DNA from: Mariniblastus sp.
GTDB lineage: Bacteria > Planctomycetota > Planctomycetia > Pirellulales > Pirellulaceae
DNA: 64,000 bases
Assembly (NCBI GenBank): GCA_011523945.1
Contig: WTFU01000092.1
Coordinates: 1,859-65,858 of the forward strand
Direction of reading: 5' to 3'
A model generated the notes under the pieces. The model worked only from the letters and a program-made list of their open reading frames with translations. It made no database searches and had not been told where the DNA came from. Numbering within the stretch: the stretch's first letter is position 1; every line of letters begins with the position of its first letter. Below are positions 18,166 to 26,498 of this stretch, piece after piece. The position numbers and the translations under genes are program-made.

Positions 18166-19626
18166 ATGAAAATAATGAATCGAAATTTTTGCGGAAAAAC
18201 ACGGCGTGAGTTTATGTGGCAAGCAGGCGGTGGATTTGCCGGTTTGGCTCTGTCCGGGTTGCTAGATCGTAAATTTCTCGCCGCTCAAGACGAGCGAGCA
18301 GATGGTACCGACTGGGTAAATCCGTTGGCGGCAAAAAAACCGCACTTTGCTCCCAAGGCCAAATCTGTAATTTTTTTATTCATGTATGGTGGGCCAAGCC
18401 ATATCGATACATTCGATTACAAGCCCAAGATGTACGGCATGGATGGCAAAACAATTGAAGTCAAAACCTTTGGTCGAGGAGGGCACCGTAATCAAGGCCG
18501 GATTGTTGAGCCGCGATGGAAATTCAAGCAGTATGGTGAGTGCGGTAAATGGGTTTCGGATTTGTTTCCCAACGTAGGGAAGTGTGTAGACGACATTGCG
18601 TTTGTGCATAGCATGACTGCCGATTCCCCAATCCATGGATCAGCGATGTTGCAGATGAATTCCGGTAAAATTCAGAGCGGCAATCCCTGTCTGGGATCGT
18701 GGGTCAACTACGGTCTGGGAAGCGAAAACGAAAATCTTCCCGGGTTTGTTGTGATGCTGGACGATAAAGGTGGCCCAATCAGTGGACCAACTAACTGGAC
18801 CAGCGGTTACATGCCGGCGACCTATCAAGGTTGTGTCGTGCGAAGTGAAGGGACGCCTATTTTAGATCTCAAGCGACCTGAGCGAATGACCGACGGAGCC
18901 CAGCGAAAGCTTTTGGATTCTTTGTTGAAACAAAATGAGACTCATGAATCATCTCGGGCGGGGAATAGTGAGTTAGCTGCTCGGATTGCGAGTTACGAGT
19001 TAGCTTACAAAATGCAAAGCACCGCTCCTGAAGCCGTAGACCTGGGTACCGAGACTCAATCTACGCTCGATGCTTACGGAATTGGGAAAGAGCCAACAAA
19101 TTATTTTGGTCGCCAATGCGTGATGGCCAGGCGACTGGTTGAGCGTGGAGTTCGGTTTGTACAAGTTTACTCGGGGGGGGCCCATAATGACGACAATTGG
19201 GACGCACATGGCGACCTCGAAGTCAATCATAACTTGCATGCAGCTGAAACCGATCAGCCAATCGCGGCTCTTCTGAATGATCTCAAAGACCGGGGATTGC
19301 TCGACGAAACGCTCGTCGTTTGGGGTGGAGAATTTGGTCGTCAGCCGACGGCGGAATATGCCAAAGGTTCGGGGCGCGACCATAATGCTTATGGATTTAC
19401 GATGTGGATGGCCGGTGGTGGCATCAAGGGAGGAGTTAGCCTAGGAAAGACGGATGAGCTTGGTGCAACCGCGGTCGAGGACCGGATGCACGTTAAACGA
19501 ATCCATGCGACGATCCTTCATCAACTTGGGCTTGATCCCAATGCACTCGCCTATTTTTATGGCGGACTCGATCAGAGGCTCGTAGGCGTTCAGGATACTG
19601 AGCCGATTCGAGAATTAATGTCTTAA
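18166..19626 (+). CDS. DUF1501 family protein, Tat-exported
   Basis: 486 residues, alkaline phosphatase-like fold (sulfatase relative), partner of the preceding DUF1549/DUF1553 protein. A twin-arginine signal, TRREFMWQAGGG, begins near residue 12, so it is exported folded. Family motifs MYGGPSHIDTFDYKP, GGEFGRQPTAE and GRDHNAYGFTMWMAGGGIKGG are present and supply the likely metal ligands (Asp, His). The start could be the ATG at 18166 or at 18175; the second has slightly better spacing to GGA. A terminator follows at 19663. Substrate is unknown; the link with the upstream cytochrome protein suggests a redox or hydrolytic step in the periplasm. Confidence 0.93.
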   Translation: MKIMNRNFCGKTRREFMWQAGGGFAGLALSGLLDRKFLAAQDERADGTDWVNPLAAKKPHFAPKAKSVIFLFMYGGPSHIDTFDYKPKMYGMDGKTIEVKTFGRGGHRNQGRIVEPRWKFKQYGECGKWVSDLFPNVGKCVDDIAFVHSMTADSPIHGSAMLQMNSGKIQSGNPCLGSWVNYGLGSENENLPGFVVMLDDKGGPISGPTNWTSGYMPATYQGCVVRSEGTPILDLKRPERMTDGAQRKLLDSLLKQNETHESSRAGNSELAARIASYELAYKMQSTAPEAVDLGTETQSTLDAYGIGKEPTNYFGRQCVMARRLVERGVRFVQVYSGGAHNDDNWDAHGDLEVNHNLHAAETDQPIAALLNDLKDRGLLDETLVVWGGEFGRQPTAEYAKGSGRDHNAYGFTMWMAGGGIKGGVSLGKTDELGATAVEDRMHVKRIHATILHQLGLDPNALAYFYGGLDQRLVGVQDTEPIRELMS

Positions 19627-19662
19627 GGCGATCGATGTAGATGCGATATACTTAAAACTCCG

Positions 19663-19704
19663 TTCCAGCAGCTACCATGAGAACGCTTGCTGGAATTTTT
19701 TTTT
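19663..19704 (+). terminator. Intrinsic terminator after the DUF1501 gene
   Basis: TTCCAGCA (19663-19670) pairs with TGCTGGAA (19688-19695) across a 17-base loop and is followed by nine T. Confidence 0.75.
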
Positions 19705-19856
19705 AGGTGGCAAAATTCTACTTCCCGATGGCTGCGAATCGGTTATGATTCAGCTCGGAAAGCAACTGCGATTGAATGCCATTTCGCGGATTGTGTTTGT
19801 TTATTGCTTTTGCGGTAACTCTAGCCGCCGTATCTTGAGTCAATTGGATGCGTGTT

Positions 19857-20330
19857 ATGTCAAATACAAGAGGGATCGATCTGAGAAAACTGCGAAAATC
19901 GGCACTCAAATTATCAAATTCGCAATCGGCTGTGGCGATTGGACGGGCCATGAGCCGTTTGTTCAGTAGCCAAGAGTTACAGAAAAATGTGATCAGTGCG
20001 CCTGAAGATGCGCCTCGAGTGTTGAATCTAAATCCTGCTTATTGGGATGAGTTACTCTTGCACGAGGCTGATGAGCAGGACCAGGTCGATGCCGTCAGGC
20101 AACAGAAACGCTGGCATGAACTCAAGCGTCTCTTGCCGTCGACGCTGAACAAGCTCGAGAAGCGAGCAGAAGTTGCATTCCACGCGTTTGTCCTTGATGA
20201 CAGTGGCGATTGTTCCCGCCGCGCGGCACAAGATGCGATGTGTTTTTTAGAATTTTTAAAGCACAATGATTGGATCGAGACAGAATCAAGCGAATTCAAA
20301 CGAATTAAGCGGCTTTCGAGAGCTGGCTGA
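19857..20330 (+). CDS. Small hypothetical protein
   Basis: About 157 residues with a charged, helical composition and no signal peptide or membrane segment. ATG codons at 19848 and 19857 are in frame and I prefer the second without strong grounds. The C-terminal half (RRAAQDAMCFLEFLKHNDWIE) looks like a compact helical domain. It stands between the DUF1501 terminator and a lipoprotein gene 250 bases downstream. I do not recognise a family. Codon use and length support a real gene, but not strongly. Confidence 0.55.
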   Translation: MSNTRGIDLRKLRKSALKLSNSQSAVAIGRAMSRLFSSQELQKNVISAPEDAPRVLNLNPAYWDELLLHEADEQDQVDAVRQQKRWHELKRLLPSTLNKLEKRAEVAFHAFVLDDSGDCSRRAAQDAMCFLEFLKHNDWIETESSEFKRIKRLSRAG

Positions 20331-20506
20331 CTAGTAGCAGGCAACCAGTTCAGATTGACATGCTGATCTTTCGTTTTCCCGGCGATGGTTACTTTGCGGT
20401 CGGCCCATGAAACGTCAGGCCGACGGAGGATTCACGGGTTTCGCCGGTTCTTGCAAGCGAATACGTCTTGTTTGACTTAAGCCGTTTCTGTATTTAGGCA
20501 TCGGAA

Positions 20507-20550
20507 AAATCCCTTCAGTCTTCTCATGAGAAGATGGAGTGCGGGGATTT
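20507..20550. repeat. Nested inverted repeat upstream of a lipoprotein gene
   Basis: A perfect 16-base palindrome TCTTCTCATGAGAAGA (20519-20534) lies inside an outer pair AAATCCC (20507-20513) and GGGATTT (20544-20550). It sits 30-74 bases before the ATG at 20581 and could be an operator or leader hairpin. Confidence 0.5.
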
Positions 20551-20580
20551 GCAGGAGCAATCGAGTGAAACTGGCGGGAA

Positions 20581-21504
20581 ATGAGTCGGCTTTTTTACTA
20601 TATAATTTTGACGCTTTTGTTTGGCGCAGGTGGTTGCGCTGAGTGGGAGACTCCAGAAACTCCTGCGCGGTCGATTTTTCCACAATCCAGAATTGCCCCA
20701 GATGCGGTTGGCATGGAAGTGGCGCTGGCTCAGTTAGATACGCAGCAAACCGATGATTTCGAATTATTTTGGAATCAACTAGACCAACAGGCTTTGCCAT
20801 TGGCGTTGCGAAAGCGATTGGATCAAAACGGATTACGAGCTGCTGTAATGGCTTCGGCACCACCGTCGATTCTCCATCAGTTGATCGATCCTCCCCCCAT
20901 TTTGCCGGATAACTTAAACAATCTGGAGATGCAGCTTTATTTAAAAGGTCTTTTACGGAAAAAGCAGCGAATGATCACCCATGACCGAATTTCAAATCGG
21001 GAGGGTGAGCTGTATTCGATTCCTGTGTCTGACATACACCCACAATTTAGCTGGAACATCCGCAATGGCGATATGGAGACACCGGGGGCGGGGGCCGCAG
21101 TCCGTGGAGGAATTAACATCACGACGTTTCCTCAAGGTGACGGGACGGTCAAACTGTTGATTGAATTTGAGATTCACCATGGCAAGTCTCGGCCGCAGAT
21201 CGCAGAGCGGTCTTTTTTCAAAGAAAATCGTCAGGCGATACAACGCCTCGAAGATTTAAAATTTGAGATTGTTTTGATGCCGGGAGAGTCGCTTGCTCTG
21301 GCTCCCACCGCGGATATTGCGGATTTGGGAAAATTGTTTTTCGGAGCCGCTCAATCTGAATCTGAGCAACCAAACTCTGCTTCCAGCGAATCGCCGGCTC
21401 CCTCGCATCGGTTGCTTTTGGTACGGATTGTTCAAACACAGATGGATGATCTGTTCAATGACTCGCGCTTTGTGGAGAAGTTAACGACGGCCTTTGCCGA
21501 GTGA
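20581..21504 (+). CDS. Predicted lipoprotein, unknown function
   Basis: 307 residues. The N-terminus has a lipoprotein signal ending LFGAGGC, with the modified Cys at about residue 19. The body is mixed alpha-beta; residues 165-235 look beta-rich (GGINITTFPQGDGTVKLLIE), and the tail is Ser/Pro-rich around 258-280. The start is the ATG at 20581 behind GGCGGGAA. No partner gene is adjacent. A nested inverted repeat lies just upstream. No family recognised; it is probably a planctomycete lineage protein. Confidence 0.7.
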   Translation: MSRLFYYIILTLLFGAGGCAEWETPETPARSIFPQSRIAPDAVGMEVALAQLDTQQTDDFELFWNQLDQQALPLALRKRLDQNGLRAAVMASAPPSILHQLIDPPPILPDNLNNLEMQLYLKGLLRKKQRMITHDRISNREGELYSIPVSDIHPQFSWNIRNGDMETPGAGAAVRGGINITTFPQGDGTVKLLIEFEIHHGKSRPQIAERSFFKENRQAIQRLEDLKFEIVLMPGESLALAPTADIADLGKLFFGAAQSESEQPNSASSESPAPSHRLLLVRIVQTQMDDLFNDSRFVEKLTTAFAE

Positions 21505-22015
21505 TTCTTCTTTAACCAATCGTCTTGATTAACGGGCATGGCTTCCGCATGGGCGGGATCGGTTATCTCGCACAAGGTAACTTATTTTTATCGCGGGTGG
21601 ATGCCGAATCATTTTCTTTGCAATTTTATTTGGGTTGGTAGGCGGGATTTTTGAAGATATTTCTTATGCTTTTCCAGATCGATCAAGGGCGTCTCAAAAT
21701 GCCCTAACTGTCTTTTGGGGTGTTGTTTTTTTGCTTACGAATCCTATCCCACCTTTAATCGGGCTTGATGTTTTTAATTCTCCGCTTGCAAGTTTAGCGA
21801 TGGTTCCGTGGCCGTTTTACGCAGGTCATACATTCCGAACAACCTAGTGAAAAGTCTTCGTTAGAAGGTTGGCAGCCATTGAGTTTGATCCAATTGAGCC
21901 CGATAATGCGAGAGTTAAAAGAAAACGAGTTGGCTTCTCACCATTCCATGGGCGTCATGTTTTGGCTTCACAGGGCGAAGTTAACGTTTCAACAAGAAAA
22001 AGCGGAGAACAATTC
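21505..22015. other. 511-base gap with a hydrophobic open frame
   Basis: An open frame on the plus strand (21581-21847) encodes hydrophobic residues resembling membrane helices (GVVFLLTNPIPPLIGLDVF). It has no ATG or GTG and only a TTG (21635) without a ribosome site. It could be a decayed gene or chance. No RNA gene or terminator is seen; the last part should hold the aldolase promoter and leader. Confidence 0.3.
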
Positions 22016-23032
22016 ATGCCATTGGTACCACTAAGAGTCATCCTTGATCATGCTGCGGAGAACGATTACGGCGTTGCCGCGTTTAATGTCAACAACATGG
22101 AGCAGATCCAGGCGATCATGGAAGCTGCGAACGAAACAGATTCGCCCGTTATCGTTCAGGCGTCGCGGGGAGCGAGATCTTACTCGCAAGATAACTATCT
22201 GCGTCATCTAATGCTCGCTGCAGCTGAGCTTTATCCACATATTCCCATCGTGATGCACCAGGATCATGGCAACAGTGTCGAGACCTGCATGAGCGCCATC
22301 GAGAACGGTTTTACTTCGGTCATGATGGATGGATCCCTTGAAGAAGACGGAAAGACACCCGCGGATTACGATTACAACGTTCGCGTAACGGCAGAGGTGG
22401 TCAAGCAGGCCCACGCAAAGGGTGTTTCTGTAGAAGGTGAGCTGGGCTGTTTGGGATCTCTGGAGTCAGGTGAAGGAGAGCAAGAAGACGGACACGGTGC
22501 TGTGGGAACACTGACGAAAGAGCAGTTGCTGACCGATCCAGAAGAAGCAGAGCGATTCGTTGCGGAAACTGGGTGTGACGCGCTTGCTGTTGCAATTGGA
22601 ACGAGCCATGGTGCTTACAAATTTACCCGTAAGCCTGATGGGGAAGTACTGGCAATGGATCGCATTGTCGAAATTCATAAGCGTTTGCCGAATTGCCACC
22701 TCGTTATGCATGGAAGCAGCAGTGTGCCGCAAGAACTACAGGATATTATCAATGAGTTCGGTGGAAATATCCGCCAGACTTGGGGAGTTCCTGTGGAAGA
22801 AATCCAACGCGGAATTAAACACGGTGTTCGAAAGATCAACGTCGATACTGACAATCGATTGGCAATTACCGGTGCAATTCGTAAGGTCTTGCAGCAAACG
22901 CCGGAAAAATTTGATCCCCGAGATTATTTGAAACCAGCACGAGCAGCGATGAAAGAGGTTTGCGTTGCTCGAATGACTGAATTTGGTCAGGCTGGAAATG
23001 CATCGAAACTTCGAGAAACTTCAAAAGCGTAG
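22016..23032 (+). CDS. fba: Class II fructose-bisphosphate aldolase
   Basis: Zinc-dependent aldolase that interconverts fructose 1,6-bisphosphate with glyceraldehyde 3-phosphate and dihydroxyacetone phosphate. With the ATG at 22016 (338 residues, preceded by CGGAG) the protein begins [19 protein letters not shown], a family-like start; in-frame codons upstream to 21869 are not conserved. Metal and phosphate sites are visible in [32 protein letters not shown] and VMHGSSSVP. The length and the ending [14 protein letters not shown] fit the longer subtype also found as Calvin-cycle CbbA. No Calvin genes are nearby, so a glycolytic or gluconeogenic role is likely. A terminator follows at 23075. 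Confidence 0.95.
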   Translation: MPLVPLRVILDHAAENDYGVAAFNVNNMEQIQAIMEAANETDSPVIVQASRGARSYSQDNYLRHLMLAAAELYPHIPIVMHQDHGNSVETCMSAIENGFTSVMMDGSLEEDGKTPADYDYNVRVTAEVVKQAHAKGVSVEGELGCLGSLESGEGEQEDGHGAVGTLTKEQLLTDPEEAERFVAETGCDALAVAIGTSHGAYKFTRKPDGEVLAMDRIVEIHKRLPNCHLVMHGSSSVPQELQDIINEFGGNIRQTWGVPVEEIQRGIKHGVRKINVDTDNRLAITGAIRKVLQQTPEKFDPRDYLKPARAAMKEVCVARMTEFGQAGNASKLRETSKA

Positions 23033-23074
23033 CCATCGGCATTTGCTTTTATCTCTGATAGTTGATATCTACTT

Positions 23075-23106
23075 GAGTCGTGTCTTATTGGCACGACTCT
23101 TTTTTT
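23075..23106 (+). terminator. Intrinsic terminator after fba
   Basis: GAGTCGTG (23075-23082) pairs with CACGACTC (23092-23099) over a 9-base loop and is followed by seven T. It lies inside the apparent upstream extension of the next gene, which supports the later start chosen there. Confidence 0.85.
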
Positions 23107-23141
23107 GTGTGAACCCTCAATCATTTTACAGAGTCTGGGAA

Positions 23142-24284
23142 ATGGCAATGAACAGGATCGATTCGGAATCTGGAGGCCAATCGCTTGCGTGGGTTGATGA
23201 ACGCGAGAGGCTTTTGTTGGCGCCCTACGCGATGTTTAGTGCAGACTCTCGGGGGCGAACACATCAAGAGCCGCATCATGCTTATCGCGGCCCTTTTCAG
23301 CGTGATCGTGATCGAATTTTACATAGTTCCGCCTACCGTCGCCTGAGCGGGAAAATGCAGGTCTTTACCGGAGAGATGGGAGACTATCATCGGACTCGGC
23401 TCACGCATACACACGAAGTTGCGACCATCGCCCGAACGCTCGGCCGAGTTCTAAAATTGAATGAAGATCTCATTGAGGCATTAGCATTGATGCATGATAT
23501 CGGCCACCCTCCTTACGGGCATGCCGGTGAAGACGCACTCGACGAATGTATTGCTGACATCGGAGGTTTTTCGCACAACCAGTTTGGACTGACGATCGTC
23601 CAAGAGATTGAAATCCGATTTCATGATTTTCCCGGTCTTAACTTGACCTACGAATCGTTGATGGGGCAGACCTGTCGCGTGGATAAAGAATTGAAGGGTC
23701 AGAAACCATTGCTCGAGGTACAACTCGTCGATGCTGCCGATAGTACGACTTACGATGCCCATGATGCCGACGATGCAATTAAGCTTGGGTTAGTCTCAAT
23801 TGAAGATATGAAACATCTGGAACTGGTGGATGAGTGCCTTCATTTTGTAAAACGCCACTACTCTTCTTTAAATCCGGAACTGCTACGAAAGGCATTAGTG
23901 CATCGATTAATTGAGAGGCAGGTTACATGCTTGTTGAGTCATTGTCAGGAAGAACTGCGGAAATACGATTTTAAAAGTGTTGAGGAGGCGCGGTCGAGTG
24001 AATTTGTGATCGGGCTGCCCGCTGAGATTGCGCAGCAGAAACAGCAGCTTGAACAGTACTTGTATGAGCATGTTTATCGTCATCCAAGCCTAATTAAGAT
24101 CCGTGAGCAGGCGCAGGCGAGGGTTAAGGAGATGTATATCACCTATTGTGAGAATCCCAGCCTGTTCCCCCTAAAGTACCAACCCCGGGCAGAACGGGTG
24201 GGGGTAAGGCGGATGGCAGTCGAATATATCGCCGGAATGACGGACCACTTTTTTGAGCAAACCTATAAAAACGCGCATAGTTAG
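23142..24284 (+). CDS. dgt: dGTPase-like HD-domain hydrolase
   Basis: Deoxyguanosinetriphosphate triphosphohydrolase-like protein that would cut dNTPs to deoxynucleoside and triphosphate. HD metal ligands are present as THTHEV, MHDIGHPPYGHAGE and a later Asp (DAADSTTYDAHDADD). RDRDRILHSSAYRRLSGKMQVF is typical of the family. I place the start at 23142 (380 residues); an ATG at 23148 also fits GGGA upstream, and the frame open from 22983 overlaps fba and its terminator. It resembles the shorter dgt-like group without a proven nucleotide preference, so dGTP as substrate is inferred. Other HD phosphohydrolase functions are possible. Confidence 0.88.
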   Translation: MAMNRIDSESGGQSLAWVDERERLLLAPYAMFSADSRGRTHQEPHHAYRGPFQRDRDRILHSSAYRRLSGKMQVFTGEMGDYHRTRLTHTHEVATIARTLGRVLKLNEDLIEALALMHDIGHPPYGHAGEDALDECIADIGGFSHNQFGLTIVQEIEIRFHDFPGLNLTYESLMGQTCRVDKELKGQKPLLEVQLVDAADSTTYDAHDADDAIKLGLVSIEDMKHLELVDECLHFVKRHYSSLNPELLRKALVHRLIERQVTCLLSHCQEELRKYDFKSVEEARSSEFVIGLPAEIAQQKQQLEQYLYEHVYRHPSLIKIREQAQARVKEMYITYCENPSLFPLKYQPRAERVGVRRMAVEYIAGMTDHFFEQTYKNAHS

Positions 24285-24487
24285 TATTTTTATTGAGTTT
24301 GCTGCATTGGATTACCGCTGCAGACTACCTTTTCGCTCCGCGGACATCTAAAATACGTTCACCTAGGGATTAGGATAATTGTTAAACAAGGCGAATGAAC
24401 GTTTTTTATTTGGTATTTGGCGCGGATTCGCCTCGAATGCCGGTTCTTTCACCTAAAGTTTTCCGAGGCTTTATCAAATAATTTTAT

Positions 24488-24522
24488 TAGTCGCGTTTTT
24501 TTTCATTTCTCCGTCGCGACTA
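24488..24522 (+). promoter_or_regulatory. Leader hairpin upstream of the PIN-TRAM gene
   Basis: TAGTCGCG (24488-24495) pairs exactly with CGCGACTA (24515-24522) around a pyrimidine-rich loop. It ends 23 bases before the ATG at 24546. It has no T-run after it, so it is not a terminator. Confidence 0.4.
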
Positions 24523-24545
24523 TCAAAACGAAGAATGGGTGAATC

Positions 24546-25613
24546 ATGGCACTTTGGATATTACGCGGTCTGTTCCTGCTGATCGCAATTGGAATGGGCC
24601 TGTCATTGACCGTTGGGCATGACATTGGCAATACAGCAGGTGAATCGAATGGTGAATTGGCGAGATGGGCAGTATTCGTCATTTTTATTCTCAGTTCAGT
24701 TGGAATCGTCGTGCTCGACGTTAGCGTCAGACGTAAGCGAATCGATATGATTTCGAGTGTTTACTTCGGATTGGTCGTCGGTCTGTTTTTAACCTATGTC
24801 GTTGATTTGGCGTTGAAGCCATTATTTGGCTTGGGGTTTGATACCAAGATTTTTGGGACGACGCTCGAGCGTGATTTACTTCAGTTGATCATTGTTTCTT
24901 TCGCCGGCATTTCGCTTTGCTATTCATGCATTAGCCTGTTGTGGCAGACGAGGGATGATTTCCGGTTTGTGATTCCGTACGTTGAATTCAGTAAGGACGT
25001 AAAAGGATCGAAGCCTTACATTTTAGATACGAGCGTTGTCATCGACGGTCGAATCGCAGATGTGATCGAGACGGGCGTGGTCGACAATCAGCTCATCATG
25101 CCACGTTTCGTGCTTGCGGAGCTTCAGGCAATTGCGGATAGCAGTGACAAAATGCGACGCTCTCGTGGCCGCCGCGGGCTCGATGTTTTGGACCGTTTAC
25201 GTAACAACCAGAATATTGATTTTAAAATTTACGATCGGGAATTGCCTGAAATGCAGGGGCAACCGGTCGATATGAAACTTCTGTTGCTGGCCCGCCATCT
25301 TGAGGGAAAAGTGGTTACCGGTGATTTCAATTTGAACAAAGTTGCGAAGCTGCAAAATGTACCAGTCATTAACTTGAACGAAATCGCAAATTCCCTGAAG
25401 CCGGTCTTCCTGCCAGGGGAAGAAATTAATATCCGCGTCGTCAAGGCTGGCGAGGGAATGGGGCAAGGAGTTGGTTATCTTGACGATGGTACGATGATCG
25501 TCATTGAAGAGGGCAAGGACCACATCGGCGAGGAAGTAAACATTACCGTCACCAGCATGCTACAGACGAGTGCTGGAAGAATGGTATTCGGGAAATTCGA
25601 ATCGAACGGTTAG
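24546..25613 (+). CDS. PIN-TRAM membrane protein (YacL-like)
   Basis: 355 residues. Four membrane segments (about 4-22, 40-58, 70-90, 110-132) lead to a cytoplasmic PIN nuclease domain (about 156-285). The acidic site is complete: D161 in ILDTSVVIDGR, E192 in LAELQ, D242 region and D260 in VTGDFNLNKVA. A TRAM RNA-binding domain fills about 290-355 (GEGMGQGVGYLDDG to VFGKFES). This architecture matches the YacL family, thought to act on RNA at the membrane, but targets are unknown. A hairpin sits in the leader. The gene is monocistronic, with 885 bases of non-coding DNA behind it. Confidence 0.92.
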   Translation: MALWILRGLFLLIAIGMGLSLTVGHDIGNTAGESNGELARWAVFVIFILSSVGIVVLDVSVRRKRIDMISSVYFGLVVGLFLTYVVDLALKPLFGLGFDTKIFGTTLERDLLQLIIVSFAGISLCYSCISLLWQTRDDFRFVIPYVEFSKDVKGSKPYILDTSVVIDGRIADVIETGVVDNQLIMPRFVLAELQAIADSSDKMRRSRGRRGLDVLDRLRNNQNIDFKIYDRELPEMQGQPVDMKLLLLARHLEGKVVTGDFNLNKVAKLQNVPVINLNEIANSLKPVFLPGEEINIRVVKAGEGMGQGVGYLDDGTMIVIEEGKDHIGEEVNITVTSMLQTSAGRMVFGKFESNG

Positions 25614-25711
25614 TCTGGAATTTCTGCAATCCGCGCGGAGGCTTTCACGCAGCAAGTCATAAAGATTTCGAAAGAACCAAACGGTTTGGGTGGTTCCGCA
25701 TTCCTAAACGC

Positions 25712-25825
25712 TTAGCTAATCAGCGTGCAGGCAAAAAGTCCGAGCATCAATGATACGAGCATCAAGGTGTAACGTTGGACGAGGGTACGATCTAGCGAAT
25801 TAAAGCGTGCTGCAACAGTTCTCAT
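25712..25825 (-). CDS. Hidden 37-residue membrane micro-protein
   Basis: Start ATG at 25825, stop TAA at 25712. The frame has a strong ribosome site, AAAGGGG, six bases before the ATG. The peptide has a basic N-terminal part (about residues 1-19, with Arg2, Arg7, Arg13 and Arg18) and one hydrophobic segment from about Leu21 to Ile36 (LMLVSLMLGLFACTLI), which fits a single membrane helix with the N-terminus inside. The ribosome site is part of the 3' arm of a perfect 9-bp hairpin (25833-25857), so translation could be gated by RNA structure. It is too short to recognise a family. Signs for a real gene are the ribosome site, the coherent topology and an otherwise empty region. Confidence 0.55.
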   Translation of the reverse strand: MRTVAARFNSLDRTLVQRYTLMLVSLMLGLFACTLIS

Positions 25826-25832
25826 TTTATTC

Positions 25833-25857
25833 CCCTTTGAAGTTTGGTTTCAAAGGG
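25833..25857 (-). promoter_or_regulatory. Hairpin that covers the ribosome site of the micro-ORF
   Basis: CCCTTTGAA (25833-25841) and TTCAAAGGG (25849-25857) are exact complements with a 7-base loop. On the minus-strand transcript the second arm includes AAAGGG of the ribosome site, so the folded form would block initiation. Confidence 0.5.
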
Positions 25858-26364
25858 TATCTATACAAACGGTGTGCCAATGTCCTTTCGGACGAAATCA
25901 AAATTGTATTCGGGGTTTTTCCAAGTGAATAGCCGTAATCGCATTTGATGAGCTGATTTGAGCAAGTTTGAAAATGAGACAGGTGTCGTCGGGTTGATGT
26001 CACCTAAATCCGCATTTTCACGCTAGATTGTTGCCGGCGCCCGTTGGACGAGGAAGTTACCACGTGTTTTCATGGCTAATGTTGCCGTGGCTTTCCTAGA
26101 AGTTAAAAAGCTGAAAGCTTCCATGACCGTCGTCAGGCAAAATTTTCAAAAGTTATTTCAGTTCCTCGGACGTGATCTTTCACTTATTTCTCATTTCGAG
26201 AGAGTTGAGTGATATGTTTATGCGAGTTCGAGATTGGTGGTAAAGAACCGTTTTCAAATTGAGTGTTTGTCAGCGTTCGCCCGATCGCGAATTCACTAAC
26301 CCGAATCCCGTTGTGGAGCTTTCAATTGGGATTCTGGGTGTTGGTTTTGTTTTAAAGAAGCGTT

Positions 26365-26480
26365 CTATAGAAATTCAGTCAGCAAGGTCTAACCTCTACT
26401 GCGCTGGCTGCCAATGGAGCTAGACGACGTTTCTAGATGAGAACACCCGCTCAGTTGCACCACTGGCGGGTGTTTTTTTA
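26365..26480 (+). ncRNA. Candidate small RNA ending in an intrinsic terminator
   Basis: A strong plus-strand terminator (26442-26479) has no reading frame upstream for over 800 bases. A small inverted pair CTAGA/TCTAG lies just before it. A loose promoter (TTGGTT at 26342, 17 bases, TCTATA) would start a transcript near 26375, giving about 105 bases. This is inference from position only. Confidence 0.35.
26442..26479 (+). terminator. Intrinsic terminator, plus strand
   Basis: AACACCCGC (26442-26450) pairs with GCGGGTGTT (26466-26474) and runs into seven T (26473-26479). The minus-strand direction lacks a T-run. Confidence 0.75.
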
Positions 26481-26498
26481 TTCTAGCTGTAGGCGGCC

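Larger units (their letters stand above)
25614..26498. other. 885-base intergenic region
   Basis: The longest gap of the window. It contains a 37-codon minus-strand ORF (25712-25825) with a hairpin over its ribosome site, and a terminator at 26442-26479 on the plus strand with no coding gene before it. The rest (25870-26340) shows no reading frame or clear structure. Confidence 0.5.
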
